A stretch of DNA of 64,000 nt from Dorea_D hominis (GCF_014287705.1 NZ_JACOOY010000002.1:62001-126000), one strand, 5' to 3'. Positions 36,367-46,565 are shown, counted from the first letter of the stretch. Made by a program: numbers and translations. Notes: a model not told the origin generated them from the sequence alone.

Positions 36367-37272
36367 TTATTTTTCCGCATCGCGCAGAATCTGTTCCTGT
36401 ACATCCGGGTTGAAATGATTTTCTTTCAACATCTCAATCTCATATTTGTACGGTGCGTAAGATTTCTTCTCCTTGACCTGTGAAGGGATATAAGGCGTCT
36501 CCAGTATCTTTGGAACATCGGCAAAATCCGGATGATGCACGATATAGGATAATGCATCAAAACCAATCTCGCCGAAGCCGATATTAGCATGGCGGTCTTT
36601 GGCAGCACCGCAGACATTTTTGCTGTCGTTAATATGAAAAACGGCAATACGTTCTTTCCCGATAATATGGTCAAATTTCTGTATTACACCGTCAAAATCA
36701 TGTGCGATATCATAACCGCTGTCGTGCGTGTGACAGGTATCAAAACATACACTTAATTTTTCATTGTAAGTAACCCCATCGATAATACGTGCGAGCTCTT
36801 CAAAATTTCTGCCGATTTCAGATCCTTTTCCAGCCATTGTTTCCAGTGCGATCTGAAGATCCATGTCAGGTGTAAGTACTTCATTTAATCCTTTGATAAT
36901 CTGTGAAATACCGACATCTGTACCGGCACCGACATGAGCGCCCGGATGCAGGATCAGCACATGGCTTTTGCAGGCCCTCGTCCGTTCGATCTCTGTCCGT
37001 AGAAAATTGACAGCCAGTTCAAAAGTTTCCGGCTTTACGGAATTGCCAAGATTAATAATATATGGTGCATGAACAACGATCTGTTCAATGCCCTGTGCAT
37101 GCATATATTCCCATGCAGCATCAATATTTAATTCGGAAATATCTTTGCGGCGGGTATTCTGTGGTGCACCTGTATAGAACATAAATGTATTCGCTCCGTA
37201 GGAGACTGCTTCTTTCGCAGAACCTAAGAGCATTGCCTTGCCGGACATGCCGACATGTGAACCTAGTAACAT
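36367..37272 (-). CDS. nfo: Endonuclease IV (AP endonuclease)
   Basis: A 301-residue TIM-barrel, zinc-dependent AP endonuclease for base-excision repair. Signature segments are GSHVGMSGKAM at the N-terminus, VVHAPYIINLGN, LHPGAHVGAG, LETMAGKGSEIG, CFDTCHTHDSGYD, HINDSKNVCGAAKDRHANIGFG and ILETPYIP. All the usual His/Glu/Asp metal ligands are therefore present. ATG 37272 sits at a normal distance from AAAGGAG; an ATG six bases earlier is too close to that site. It leads a two-gene unit with the acetyltransferase. Confidence 0.95.
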   Translation of the reverse strand: MLLGSHVGMSGKAMLLGSAKEAVSYGANTFMFYTGAPQNTRRKDISELNIDAAWEYMHAQGIEQIVVHAPYIINLGNSVKPETFELAVNFLRTEIERTRACKSHVLILHPGAHVGAGTDVGISQIIKGLNEVLTPDMDLQIALETMAGKGSEIGRNFEELARIIDGVTYNEKLSVCFDTCHTHDSGYDIAHDFDGVIQKFDHIIGKERIAVFHINDSKNVCGAAKDRHANIGFGEIGFDALSYIVHHPDFADVPKILETPYIPSQVKEKKSYAPYKYEIEMLKENHFNPDVQEQILRDAEK

Positions 37273-37432
37273 AATCATACTCCTTTTGTTTTTATTTATA
37301 TTTGAGGACCATTAAGCCATAAAACTACTCCTGCGCAAGCACATCGTGATTTCAGGCTTTTTGACCCTGGCATTAAATTCTTGATATCGTAACACAAATT
37401 GTATTTTTTTACAAGAAGAGAGAGGATTGAGG

Positions 37433-37461
37433 TTGTTGAGGGGATTGTCTTGTGTTAGAAT
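37433..37461 (+). promoter_or_regulatory. argS promoter
   Basis: TTGTTG (37433-37438) and TAGAAT (37456-37461) are 17 bases apart. The leader that follows contains an inverted repeat CAGAAGTCT/AGACTTCTG (37474-37482 and 37511-37519). No T-box specifier or antiterminator motif was found. Confidence 0.55.
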
Positions 37462-37552
37462 ACATATTATGTTCAGAAGTCTGTCTGGACGTAGATATAT
37501 TAAAATAGGAAGACTTCTGAAATGGCAAGGAAGAATGAGTAGGAGGAAAAAC

Positions 37553-39319
37553 ATGGATAAAATTATTAATCTTGTGGAACAGGAAATTGCCGCAGCCTTT
37601 GACAAGGCAGGATATGATCGTGCGCTGGCAAAAGTAACGCTTTCCAACCGTCCGGATCTCTGTGAATATCAGTGTAACGGAGCAATGGCTGGAGCGAAGA
37701 AATATAAAAAAGCACCGTTTATGATCGCAGAGGATGTTCTTGCAAATTTAACAGATAAAACATATATTGGAGAGATCGAGGTTGTAAAACCAGGATTTAT
37801 CAATATTAAGTTAAATGAAGATGCAGTTGCTGCATACTTAAATGATATGAAAAAAGATGAGAATCTTGGACTGGAACAGGCAAAGGAACCAAAGACGATC
37901 GTAATCGATTACGGCGGACCGAACGTAGCGAAACCGTTACATGTCGGACATCTTCGTTCTGCAGTTATCGGCGAGAGTGTGAAGCGTATCGCAAGAAAAG
38001 CAGGACATAAAGTATTAGGAGATATTCATCTTGGCGACTGGGGATACCAGATGGGACTGATTATCACAGAGCTTCGCAAGAGACAGCCGGATCTGCCATA
38101 TTTTGATGATGCATTTAAAGGAGAGTATCCGGAAGAAGCACCATTTACCATCGGAGAACTGGAAGAGATTTATCCGACTGCAAGCGGTAAAGCCAAAGAA
38201 GATGATGCATACCGTGAAGAAGCATTGCATGCAACATATTTATTACAGAATGGTCATCGCGGATATACAGCAATCTGGAATCATATCATGCATATTTCTG
38301 TAGCTGACCTTAAGAAAAATTATGCGAATCTGAATGTAGAATTTGATCTCTGGAAGGGCGAGTCTGATGCACAGGCATACATCCCGGATATGATCGAGCG
38401 CCTGAAAAAAGAAGGATATGCCCACATTGATGACGGAGCACTTGTTATTGATGTACAGGAAGAGTCCGATACAAAAGAGATTCCACCATGTATGATCCAG
38501 AAATCAGACGGCGCTTCTTTATATGGAACAACGGATCTTGCAACATTAGTACAGAGAACACAGGATTACCATCCGGATCAGGTTGTTTATGTAGTAGATA
38601 AACGTCAGGAACTGCACTTTGTACAGGTATTCCGCGCTGCCAAGAAGACAGGGATCGTACCGGAAGAGACAAAACTGTCATTCTTAGGTTTTGGAACGAT
38701 GAATGGCAAAGACGGTAAACCGTTTAAGACAAGAGAAGGTGGCGTTATGCGTCTGGAGAATCTGATCGCAGAGATCGATGAAGAGATGTATAAGAAAATT
38801 ACAGATAATCGTACAGTGTCAGAAGAAGAAGCAAAAGAGACAGCGAAGATTGTCGGACTTTCCGCGATCAAATACGGAGACCTGTCCAACCAGGCAGCCA
38901 AAGACTATGTATTCGATGTAGACCGTTTCACTTCCTTTGAAGGAAATACAGGACCGTACATTCTGTACACGATCGTGCGAATCAAGTCTATCCTGAACAA
39001 GTACAAAGAGCAGGGCGGTAATGTAGAAGATATTACACTTCTTCCGGCAACATCAGACAGTGAGAAAGCACTGATGTTGGAAGTCGCAAAATACAACGAA
39101 GTGCTGGAGAATGCATTTGAAGAACTGGCACCGCACAAGATTTGTGCATATATTTACGATCTTTCCAATGCATTTAACCGTTTCTATCACGGAACGAAGA
39201 TCCTCGCAGAAGAAGACGCAAAGAAGAAAGAAAGCTACATCGCACTGCTGATCCTTACAAAAGAAGTACTGGAAGCATGCATTGACGTATTAGGATTTGA
39301 AGCACCGGAGAGAATGTAA
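37553..39319 (+). CDS. argS: Arginyl-tRNA synthetase
   Basis: A 588-residue class I synthetase that charges tRNA-Arg. The HIGH-type motif is KPLHVGHLRS (H130). The KMSK position is degenerate (GKPFKTREGG), as is common in this branch of ArgRS. The N-terminal Add-1 domain (LSNRPDLCEYQCN) and the C-terminal anticodon-binding helices (LSNAFNRFYHGTKIL) are present. TAGGAGG supports ATG 37553. The leader region is about 90 bases with a hairpin. Confidence 0.96.
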   Translation: MDKIINLVEQEIAAAFDKAGYDRALAKVTLSNRPDLCEYQCNGAMAGAKKYKKAPFMIAEDVLANLTDKTYIGEIEVVKPGFINIKLNEDAVAAYLNDMKKDENLGLEQAKEPKTIVIDYGGPNVAKPLHVGHLRSAVIGESVKRIARKAGHKVLGDIHLGDWGYQMGLIITELRKRQPDLPYFDDAFKGEYPEEAPFTIGELEEIYPTASGKAKEDDAYREEALHATYLLQNGHRGYTAIWNHIMHISVADLKKNYANLNVEFDLWKGESDAQAYIPDMIERLKKEGYAHIDDGALVIDVQEESDTKEIPPCMIQKSDGASLYGTTDLATLVQRTQDYHPDQVVYVVDKRQELHFVQVFRAAKKTGIVPEETKLSFLGFGTMNGKDGKPFKTREGGVMRLENLIAEIDEEMYKKITDNRTVSEEEAKETAKIVGLSAIKYGDLSNQAAKDYVFDVDRFTSFEGNTGPYILYTIVRIKSILNKYKEQGGNVEDITLLPATSDSEKALMLEVAKYNEVLENAFEELAPHKICAYIYDLSNAFNRFYHGTKILAEEDAKKKESYIALLILTKEVLEACIDVLGFEAPERM

Positions 39320-39368
39320 TTATCTGATATAGCCTCCGGCAGGATTGCAGAGATGCACAGAAGAATAT

Positions 39369-39421
39369 GTCATGCGTTGCATGACGTGTATCTCGCAGCA
39401 AGAATGCCGAGGGCATTCTTG
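39369..39421. repeat. Two adjacent perfect hairpins between argS and the AlaX-like gene
   Basis: GTCATGC-GTT-GCATGAC (39369-39385) is followed by CAAGAATGCC-GAG-GGCATTCTTG (39399-39421). Neither has a T-tract. They could be an RNA processing or insulating element, or a dispersed intergenic repeat. Confidence 0.7.
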
Positions 39422-39442
39422 AATACACAAGTGAGGAAAAAT

Positions 39443-40606
39443 ATGGAGACAGAGAAATTATTTTACGAAGACAGTCATCTGAAGGAGTTTACAGCAAAAG
39501 TCATCTCCTGCGAACCATATAAAGAACAGTATAAGGTTGTATTAGATCGCACCGCCTTCTTCCCGGAAGGCGGCGGTCAGTATGCAGACACCGGAATGCT
39601 GGATGATGTACGTGTGCTGGATGTACATGAGAAGGAAGGCATCATCTATCATACGACAGAGAAGGCACTGGAAACCGGGAAAACTGTAACCGGTAAGATC
39701 AACTGGGAAGAACGTTTTGAGAAGATGCAGCAGCATACCGGAGAACATATCGTATCCGGGCTGGTGCATGAAAGATTCGGTTATAACAATGTCGGATTTC
39801 ATCTTGGGAGTGATTACTGCACGATGGATTTTGACGGAACACTGACAAAAGAACAATTAAGAGAGATTGAGCTGGCAGCGAACCAGGCAGTCTGGAAGAA
39901 CATAGACATTGTAGTGACCTATCCGTCCAAAGAAGAGCTGGCAAATATGGATTATCGGAGCAAGATCGAGATTGAAGGACAGGTAAGGATCGTAACGGTT
40001 CCGGGGTATGATGTATGTGCCTGCTGTGCTCCGCACGTAAAGAAGACTGGCGAGATCGGGATGCTCAAGCTGGTAAATATGGTAAATTATAAAGGCGGCG
40101 AACGTATCACAATGTTATGTGGCGTGCGTGCGCTGAAAGATTACGAAGCAAAAGATGCAAATGGAAAAGAGATCTCCGCACTGCTCTGTGCGAAGGAACT
40201 GGAGATTGCAGATGCAGTCCACCATATGAAGGAAGAGCAGACAGCATTAAAAAGCAAAGTGGCAGATCTGTCAGGAAAACTTCTTGCTTACCGTGCAAAA
40301 GAGATTCCGGTGGACGTACCGATTGTGACAGTATTTGACGCCGATCTTTCAGGTAATGGACCGCGGGAGCTGATGAATCAGCTTCTGGAAAGAGGAGCGA
40401 AGATTGTTGCGGTATTTGCGGGAAATGATGCAGACGGTTATCGTTACGTCATCGGAAGCAGGGAGACGGATGTCCGTCCGATGAGTAAGAACCTTAATGC
40501 TTCCTTCCAGGGAAGAGGCGGCGGAAAACCGGAGATGACGCAGGGTTCCCTGAAAGGAAAAGAAGTCGAAATAAGAACATTTATACAGGCTGAAGCAGAT
40601 GCATAA
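39443..40606 (+). CDS. AlaX-type tRNA-Ala editing protein with DHHA1 domain
   Basis: A 387-residue free-standing relative of the AlaRS editing domain that would deacylate mischarged Ser- or Gly-tRNA-Ala. It shows AFFPEGGGQYADTG, zinc ligands HTGEH (H98, H102) and the CACCAPH segment (C194/C195, H198), and a C-terminal DHHA1 domain with GGGKPEMTQGS. The length fits the AlaX-L class. The start was set at ATG 39443 with GAGGAAAA upstream; an earlier in-frame ATG would run through the two hairpins and is unlikely. It is convergent with the LysR gene, and their ends overlap by 26 bases. Confidence 0.9.
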   Translation: METEKLFYEDSHLKEFTAKVISCEPYKEQYKVVLDRTAFFPEGGGQYADTGMLDDVRVLDVHEKEGIIYHTTEKALETGKTVTGKINWEERFEKMQQHTGEHIVSGLVHERFGYNNVGFHLGSDYCTMDFDGTLTKEQLREIELAANQAVWKNIDIVVTYPSKEELANMDYRSKIEIEGQVRIVTVPGYDVCACCAPHVKKTGEIGMLKLVNMVNYKGGERITMLCGVRALKDYEAKDANGKEISALLCAKELEIADAVHHMKEEQTALKSKVADLSGKLLAYRAKEIPVDVPIVTVFDADLSGNGPRELMNQLLERGAKIVAVFAGNDADGYRYVIGSRETDVRPMSKNLNASFQGRGGGKPEMTQGSLKGKEVEIRTFIQAEADA

Positions 40607-41474
40607 ATTCTACGGCGGCTTTGGAGACTGGTACATGGCTGTTATAAGCCAGTGCCAGTTTTCTTTTTGGAAGTTCCTCTTTCATTTCCAGAAGAAAGAG
40701 ATCTTCCGGCATTTTGGTCAGGCAGTAATCCGGGATAAATGCAATCCCAAGACCGATGCGGGCAAGGTCGATGAGCAGGTCGTTGCTGCTTAATTCCACT
40801 TCCGGAACAAGATCCAGTTGATGCTGCTGGAACAATGCATGCAGATATTCGCTGGTCGTGCTGTTCTTATCCAGCATGAGGATTGGATACTTCAGCAGTT
40901 CCTGATAGGACATTTTCCGGCCGCGCAGTTCCTTGAAAGTTTCATCTGCAATAAATACATCCTGAAAGTCATGTATGGTTGTGGACGTGAACATAGAGTC
41001 CAGATGACTGTTCGGAAAATTCACTACAATCAGATCGACCTGCCCGCTCCGCAGAAGTTCTACACAGCGGATGGAAGTAGCATTGGTAACTTTGATGTGC
41101 GTCCCAGGAAAAGCCTTGTGAAACTGTTCCAGATAAGGAACGAGGAAATACCGGCAGATCGTATCGCTTGCGCCGATGCGGAGCTGACCGATTCCGGAGG
41201 AGGCTTCCAATAATTGCGATTCTCCGCGCACGATCAACTGTACGGCAGGCTCAATGTGGCGCAGGAGGATCTCCCCTTCCGGAGTGAGACGGACTTTTTT
41301 TGTACTGCGAATAAACAGCGTCTGATTCAGTTTCTTTTCCAGTGTCTTGATGGACTGACTGACTGCAGACTGGGAGATAAAAAGCTTACCGGCAGCTTCG
41401 GAGAAGCTTAAGGTAGTCGCTACATAATAAAAAACTTTGTACAACTCAAAATTAATATCTGTTTTGTTATTCAT
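40581..41474 (-). CDS. LysR family transcriptional regulator
   Basis: A 297-residue LysR regulator. The N-terminal winged helix is clear (FEYLYKVFYYVA-type start, ISQSAVSQSIKTLEKKL, LFIRSTKKVRLTPEGE). It is followed by the effector domain with LRIGASDTICRYFLVPYL and TSTTIHDFQDVFIA. The inducer is unknown. AAGGAGG lies upstream of the start. The DUF1461-type membrane gene is divergent from it, and a perfect inverted repeat lies between them, so that gene is the obvious candidate target. Confidence 0.9.
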   Translation of the reverse strand: MNNKTDINFELYKVFYYVATTLSFSEAAGKLFISQSAVSQSIKTLEKKLNQTLFIRSTKKVRLTPEGEILLRHIEPAVQLIVRGESQLLEASSGIGQLRIGASDTICRYFLVPYLEQFHKAFPGTHIKVTNATSIRCVELLRSGQVDLIVVNFPNSHLDSMFTSTTIHDFQDVFIADETFKELRGRKMSYQELLKYPILMLDKNSTTSEYLHALFQQHQLDLVPEVELSSNDLLIDLARIGLGIAFIPDYCLTKMPEDLFLLEMKEELPKRKLALAYNSHVPVSKAAVEFMHLLQPV

Positions 41475-41491
41475 AGATTTTATAAGACCTC

Positions 41492-41517
41492 CTTATAAAT
41501 ATTGGAATTATTATAAG
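41492..41517. promoter_or_regulatory. Inverted repeat, possible LysR operator
   Basis: CTTATAA and TTATAAG separated by 12 bases, just upstream of the LysR start and overlapping its ribosome site region. It fits the loose T-N11-A pattern of LysR sites. Confidence 0.4.
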
Positions 41518-41643
41518 TGAAAAACAAGTGAATTACAAGAATGGATATGCTAAAATAAGAATAGAGTGTGAAAATACAGATTATTAGAAGAATCAGGTAT
41601 CAGGCAGGAAGAATCGAAAAAATAAACGGAGAAAACAAGAAAT

Positions 41644-42417
41644 ATGAAACGAAATATGATATATACTGTATTAGCGGCAATGTCTATGTTTGCTCTGCTT
41701 ATCATCATACTGGTGACAAGTATTCAAATTGCCATATACGGTGATTCGGAGTATCATTTTTATCAAAAAGAATATGAGAAATATACGGTCGCGAAAGCAC
41801 TGGATATGAAAATATCTGATCTGATGGAAGTTACGGAACATATGATGGCATATCTGGATGGAAAGGAAGAAAAACTCTCTGTGGAAGTTCCGGTGGAGGG
41901 TAAAATGCAGGATTTCTTCAACAGACAGGACCGGGAACATATGGCAGATGTACAGGTACTCTTTCATAAAGGAAGAATCGTACGGAGATTTGCCACAGCA
42001 GTAGCAGCGTTTTTGCTTGCAGTATTATATGTATGTAAGAAATATCTGAAAATAAAAGATCGGCAGACAGCAGGGGTACAGGCAAAACAGTGGCGGTTGC
42101 GTACAATCCTTTTTCGAGGATATACGACAGCACTTGGAATCTTTGCGGCAATCGTAGCAGTAATCGCCGCCGCATGTGTCAGAGATTTCTCGGCGACATT
42201 TACCTTATTTCACGAATTGATTTTTACAAATAAACTGTGGCTGTTTGATGCGGGGACGGATTATATGATCCGGATGCTGCCGGAAGGGTTCTTCTCGGAC
42301 ATGGCATTTCGGATCCTGCTTACATTTGGCGTGGCTGTGATCATATTGTGGGCTATGCTATTTATATGGAACTGTATGTGCAACCGGAAAAGTTCGTATA
42401 TGGCTAAGAATAGATAA
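41644..42417 (+). CDS. DUF1461 (TIGR01906-like) integral membrane protein
   Basis: A 257-residue membrane protein. One N-terminal helix precedes a ~85-residue extracytoplasmic segment with FFNRQDREHMADVQVLF, the best-conserved motif of this family as I know it. Three further helices lie near residues 115-135, 160-180 and 215-240. The function of the family is not known. It is divergent from the LysR gene. No strong promoter or ribosome site is evident just ahead (GAGAAAACAAGAAAT). Confidence 0.78.
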   Translation: MKRNMIYTVLAAMSMFALLIIILVTSIQIAIYGDSEYHFYQKEYEKYTVAKALDMKISDLMEVTEHMMAYLDGKEEKLSVEVPVEGKMQDFFNRQDREHMADVQVLFHKGRIVRRFATAVAAFLLAVLYVCKKYLKIKDRQTAGVQAKQWRLRTILFRGYTTALGIFAAIVAVIAAACVRDFSATFTLFHELIFTNKLWLFDAGTDYMIRMLPEGFFSDMAFRILLTFGVAVIILWAMLFIWNCMCNRKSSYMAKNR

Positions 42418-42577
42418 GTTGTAAAATAAGATATAGCCACACATATTACATAGATTACAAGATAGATTAATAAGATATACTAATAAAAATATTTATGTAT
42501 ATTAATTTTATTAATAAAATAAAATGTGTTACAATGTAACTAATGACTAGTAAAAGAGTACAAATGGAGGAAATTGT

Positions 42578-45500
42578 ATGAGTAGTGTAAGACGAGTTTA
42601 CGTGGAGAAAAAGCCTGAATTTGCAGTACAGGCAAAGGATCTTAAGCATGAGATCAAGAATTATCTTGGAATCCGTGATATCAAAGAAGTCCGGATTCTG
42701 ATTCGTTATGACGTGGAGAATATTTCCGATGATACATTTGAAAAAGCATGCAACGGTATCTTTTCCGAACCACCGGTAGATATCTTATATCATAATGCAT
42801 TCCCGGAGACAGAGAATGCAAAAGTATTTTCCGTAGAGTTCCTGCCGGGACAGTTCGACCAGAGAGCAGACTCTGCAGTACAGTGTATCCAGTTTATCAA
42901 AGAGGATGAGCAGCCGGTGATCAAGACAGCGACAACTTACGTGATCGTTGGAGCAGAGGGCGTGATCTCTGAGGAAGAGTTCGAGGCAGTAAAAGCACAC
43001 TGCATCAACCCGGTAGATTCCAGAGAAGCACAGGAGCAGATCCCGGAGACACTCGTTACAAAATTCGAAGAGCCGGCAGATGTGAAGATCTTTGACGGAT
43101 TCAAAGATATGGCAGCAGCCGAACTGAAAGAATTATATGCGTCCCTTGGACTTGCCATGACATTCAAGGATTTCCAGCATATTCAGAATTATTTCAAAAA
43201 GGAAGAGGACAGAGATCCATCCATGACAGAGATCCGTGTTCTGGACACCTATTGGTCCGATCACTGCCGTCATACAACATTCTCTACCGAGCTTACAGAT
43301 GTGAAGTTCGAGGACGGAGACTATAAGGCACCACTGGAAGAGACATACAGACAGTATCTTGCAGACCACAGTGAGATTTTCAAAGGCAGAGAAGATAAAT
43401 TCGTATGCCTGATGGATCTTGCGCTGATGGCAATGCGTAAACTGAAAAAAGAAGGCAAGCTTGAAGATCAGGAAGAATCTGACGAGATCAACGCATGCAG
43501 TATCGTAGTACCGATCAAAGTGGACGGTGTAGAAGAAGAGTGGCTCGTAAACTTTAAAAACGAGACACACAACCACCCGACAGAGATCGAGCCATTCGGT
43601 GGAGCTGCGACCTGCCTTGGAGGAGCTATCCGTGATCCACTGTCAGGACGTACTTATGTATATCAGGCAATGCGTGTAACCGGAGCAGCAGATCCGACCG
43701 TATCTGTCAAAGATACGATGAAAGGAAAGCTGCCGCAGAAGAAACTGGTTCGTGAAGCAGCACATGGATACAGCTCTTACGGAAACCAGATCGGACTTGC
43801 AACCGGAGCAGTCAAAGAGATCTATCATCCGAACTACGTTGCAAAACGTATGGAGATCGGAGCCGTTCTCGGAGCAGCACCGAGACGTGCCGTTATCCGT
43901 GAAACATCTGATCCGGGAGATATCATCATTCTCCTCGGCGGACGTACCGGACGTGACGGATGCGGTGGAGCAACCGGATCTTCCAAAGTACATACCGAAG
44001 AGTCCATCGAGACATGCGGTGCAGAAGTACAGAAAGGTAACGCACCGACAGAGCGTAAGATCCAGCGTATGTTCCGCAGAGAAGAAGTAAGTAAATTAAT
44101 CAAGAAATGTAACGACTTCGGTGCAGGTGGTGTATCCGTTGCCATCGGAGAACTTGCAGACGGACTGCAGATCGATTTGGACAAAGTGCCGAAGAAATAT
44201 GCCGGACTTGACGGAACAGAGATCGCTATTTCCGAGTCCCAGGAGCGTATGGCTGTTGTCGTAGATCCAAAAGATGTCGATACATTTATGAACTATGCAG
44301 CAGAAGAAAACTTAGAGGCAACAAAGGTAGCTGTAGTAACAGAAGAGCCGAGACTGGTACTTTCCTGGAGAGGAAAAGAGATCGTCAACTTATCCCGTGC
44401 CTTCCTTGATACAAACGGAGCGCATCAGGAGACAACGGTTACTGTAGAGATCCCAAGCCGCAAAGATACGATTCTTACAAGAGAAGAAGTAAAAGATGTC
44501 AAAGCAAAATGGTTAGAGACATTAAAAGACCTGAACGTATGCTCGCAGAAAGGTCTTGTAGAGATGTTCGACGGTTCTATCGGAGCAGCTTCCGTATTCA
44601 TGCCGCACGGTGGAAAATACCAGCTGACAGAGACACAGGCAATGGTTGCAAAACTTCCGGTACTGACAGGAGACTGCGATACCGTTACAATGATGAGTTA
44701 CGGATTTGATCCATATCTGTCTACATGGAGTCCATATCACGGAGCTATTTACGCAGTGACAGAGTCTGTTGCGAAGATCGTGGCAGCAGGTGGAGATTAT
44801 AGCAAGATCCGTTTCACATTCCAGGAGTATTTCCGCAGAATGACAGAAGATCCGACCAGATGGAGTCAACCGTTCGCAGCACTGCTCGGTGCTTACAATG
44901 CACAGCTCGGATTCGGACTTCCATCTATCGGAGGAAAAGATAGTATGTCCGGAACATTTGAAGATATCGATGTACCGCCGACACTGGTTTCCTTCGCAGT
45001 AGATGTGGCAACAGAAAAAGACATCATCACACCGGAATTAAAAGCAGCAGGAAATAAACTCGTATGGATGCAGATTCCGACAGATGAATACGACGTACCG
45101 GAATATGCAAAAGTAATGGATGCTTACGGTAAATTCACAGACGACATCAGAAGCGGCAAGATCGTATCTGCTTACGCATTAGACAGACACGGAATCGTAT
45201 CCGCAGTCAGCAAGATGGCATTCGGTAACCGTATGGGTGTTACCATCTGCGACAGCGTAGATGCAAAAGACCTGTTTGCACCGGCATTTGGTGATATTAT
45301 CGCAGAAGTACCGGCAGATAAAGTAGACGCACTGACAATCCCGTACACGGTGATTGGTGAAGTAAATGCAGATGCCGTATTCGCATACAAAGAGGTAAAA
45401 CTGACAGAAGCAGATGCAGAAGCAGCATGGAAAGAACCACTGGAGAAAGTATTCCCAACCAACTCCGGAGCAGAAGGACAGGAAGAAGCAGTGAAGAGTG

Positions 45501-46345
45501 ATGTATACAAAGCATCCGATATCCACATCTGCACACACAAGATTGCACAGCCGACTGTATTTATCCCGGTATTCCCTGGAACAAACTGCGAGTTCGACAG
45601 CGCGAAAGCATTTGAGCGTGCAGGAGCGAAGACGATCGTCAAAGTCTTCCGCAACCAGAATGCAGCCGACATCGTAGATTCTGTAGATGTATTTGAAAAA
45701 GCAATCGCACAGTCCCAGATCATCATGTTCCCGGGTGGATTCAGTGCAGGAGATGAGCCGGACGGTTCCGCTAAATTCTTCGCAACTGCTTTCCAGAATG
45801 CGAAGATGAAAGAAGCAGTAGAGAAGCTGTTAAATGAAAGAGACGGACTGGTACTCGGTGTGTGCAACGGATTCCAGGCACTTGTCAAACTGGGACTGGT
45901 TCCGAACGGAGCAGTTACCGGACAGAATACAGATGCACCGACACTGACTTACAATACGATCGGACGTCATATCTCCAAGATGGTGTATACAAAAGTTGTA
46001 TCCAACAAATCCCCATGGCTTGCACAGGCAGAGCTTGGCGGTGTATACACGAACCCGGCATCCCACGGAGAGGGACGATTCGTAGCAAATGAAGAGTGGC
46101 TTAAGAAACTCTTTGCAAACGGACAGGTAGCAACACAGTACTGTGATCCGGAAGGAAATGTTACGATGAATGAAGAATGGAATGTCAACGGTTCTTACTG
46201 CGCGATCGAAGGTATCACAAGTCCGGACGGACGTGTATTCGGTAAGATGGCACATTCCGAGAGACGTGACAGAAGTGTAGCTATGAATATTTACGGAGAA
46301 CAGGATCTGAAGATCTTCGAATCCGGTGTTGCATACTTTAAATAA
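42578..46345 (+). CDS. purL: Phosphoribosylformylglycinamidine synthase, single-chain
   Basis: A 1255-residue FGAM synthase that fuses the PurS-like, synthetase (PurL) and glutaminase (PurQ) parts. It amidates FGAR in purine synthesis using glutamine and ATP. Visible are TYWSDHCRHTTF in the linker, FKNETHNHPTEIEPFGGAAT at the ATP site (first part FKNETHNHPTEIEPFGG), and GIGGKDSMSG-like SIGGKDSMSG. The C-terminal glutaminase has PGTNCEFDSA, the nucleophile C1096 in GVCNGFQ, and a late HGEGRF. Clostridia commonly carry this fused form. GGAGG supports the start. A weak TACAAT -10 lies at 42530-42535. Confidence 0.96.
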   Translation: MSSVRRVYVEKKPEFAVQAKDLKHEIKNYLGIRDIKEVRILIRYDVENISDDTFEKACNGIFSEPPVDILYHNAFPETENAKVFSVEFLPGQFDQRADSAVQCIQFIKEDEQPVIKTATTYVIVGAEGVISEEEFEAVKAHCINPVDSREAQEQIPETLVTKFEEPADVKIFDGFKDMAAAELKELYASLGLAMTFKDFQHIQNYFKKEEDRDPSMTEIRVLDTYWSDHCRHTTFSTELTDVKFEDGDYKAPLEETYRQYLADHSEIFKGREDKFVCLMDLALMAMRKLKKEGKLEDQEESDEINACSIVVPIKVDGVEEEWLVNFKNETHNHPTEIEPFGGAATCLGGAIRDPLSGRTYVYQAMRVTGAADPTVSVKDTMKGKLPQKKLVREAAHGYSSYGNQIGLATGAVKEIYHPNYVAKRMEIGAVLGAAPRRAVIRETSDPGDIIILLGGRTGRDGCGGATGSSKVHTEESIETCGAEVQKGNAPTERKIQRMFRREEVSKLIKKCNDFGAGGVSVAIGELADGLQIDLDKVPKKYAGLDGTEIAISESQERMAVVVDPKDVDTFMNYAAEENLEATKVAVVTEEPRLVLSWRGKEIVNLSRAFLDTNGAHQETTVTVEIPSRKDTILTREEVKDVKAKWLETLKDLNVCSQKGLVEMFDGSIGAASVFMPHGGKYQLTETQAMVAKLPVLTGDCDTVTMMSYGFDPYLSTWSPYHGAIYAVTESVAKIVAAGGDYSKIRFTFQEYFRRMTEDPTRWSQPFAALLGAYNAQLGFGLPSIGGKDSMSGTFEDIDVPPTLVSFAVDVATEKDIITPELKAAGNKLVWMQIPTDEYDVPEYAKVMDAYGKFTDDIRSGKIVSAYALDRHGIVSAVSKMAFGNRMGVTICDSVDAKDLFAPAFGDIIAEVPADKVDALTIPYTVIGEVNADAVFAYKEVKLTEADAEAAWKEPLEKVFPTNSGAEGQEEAVKSDVYKASDIHICTHKIAQPTVFIPVFPGTNCEFDSAKAFERAGAKTIVKVFRNQNAADIVDSVDVFEKAIAQSQIIMFPGGFSAGDEPDGSAKFFATAFQNAKMKEAVEKLLNERDGLVLGVCNGFQALVKLGLVPNGAVTGQNTDAPTLTYNTIGRHISKMVYTKVVSNKSPWLAQAELGGVYTNPASHGEGRFVANEEWLKKLFANGQVATQYCDPEGNVTMNEEWNVNGSYCAIEGITSPDGRVFGKMAHSERRDRSVAMNIYGEQDLKIFESGVAYFK

Positions 46346-46476
46346 AAGTGAAACTTAGAGTGCAATCTGTTTCACTAAAAGCGAAAAAGAATCAACTAAA
46401 ATGAAATAAAATCAATATTTTTGCAAGTAGTACAAATAAATGTTGCAAAAAATAGCAAAATTTGTAAAAAAAATAC

Positions 46477-46505
46477 TTGCCATATGCACTCTTTTCCTTT
46501 ACAAT
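46477..46505 (+). promoter_or_regulatory. gdhA promoter
   Basis: TTGCCA (46477-46482) and TACAAT (46500-46505) are 17 bases apart. Transcription would start near 46512, giving a leader of about 100 bases before gdhA. Confidence 0.7.
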
Positions 46506-46529
46506 GATAAAGGACAAAGACGTCAGAGA

Positions 46530-46565
46530 AAAACGGGTGGATTTGTCCATCCGTTTTCTTTTTAA
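46530..46565 (+). terminator. Terminator-like hairpin in the gdhA leader (possible attenuator)
   Basis: AAAACGGGTGGA pairs with TCCATCCGTTTT around a TTTG loop (one wobble), followed by CTTTTT. It lies downstream of the gdhA promoter and before the gdhA ribosome site, so it would act on gdhA transcripts. Confidence 0.65.

Noticed and set aside
37279..37552. Possible T-box riboswitch upstream of argS
   Set aside because: There is no T-box sequence, specifier loop or terminator; only a simple inverted repeat is present.
45172..45888. 238-codon minus-strand frame opposite purL
   Set aside because: It lies entirely inside a well-conserved gene, with Ser/Ala-rich shadow composition and no start signals.
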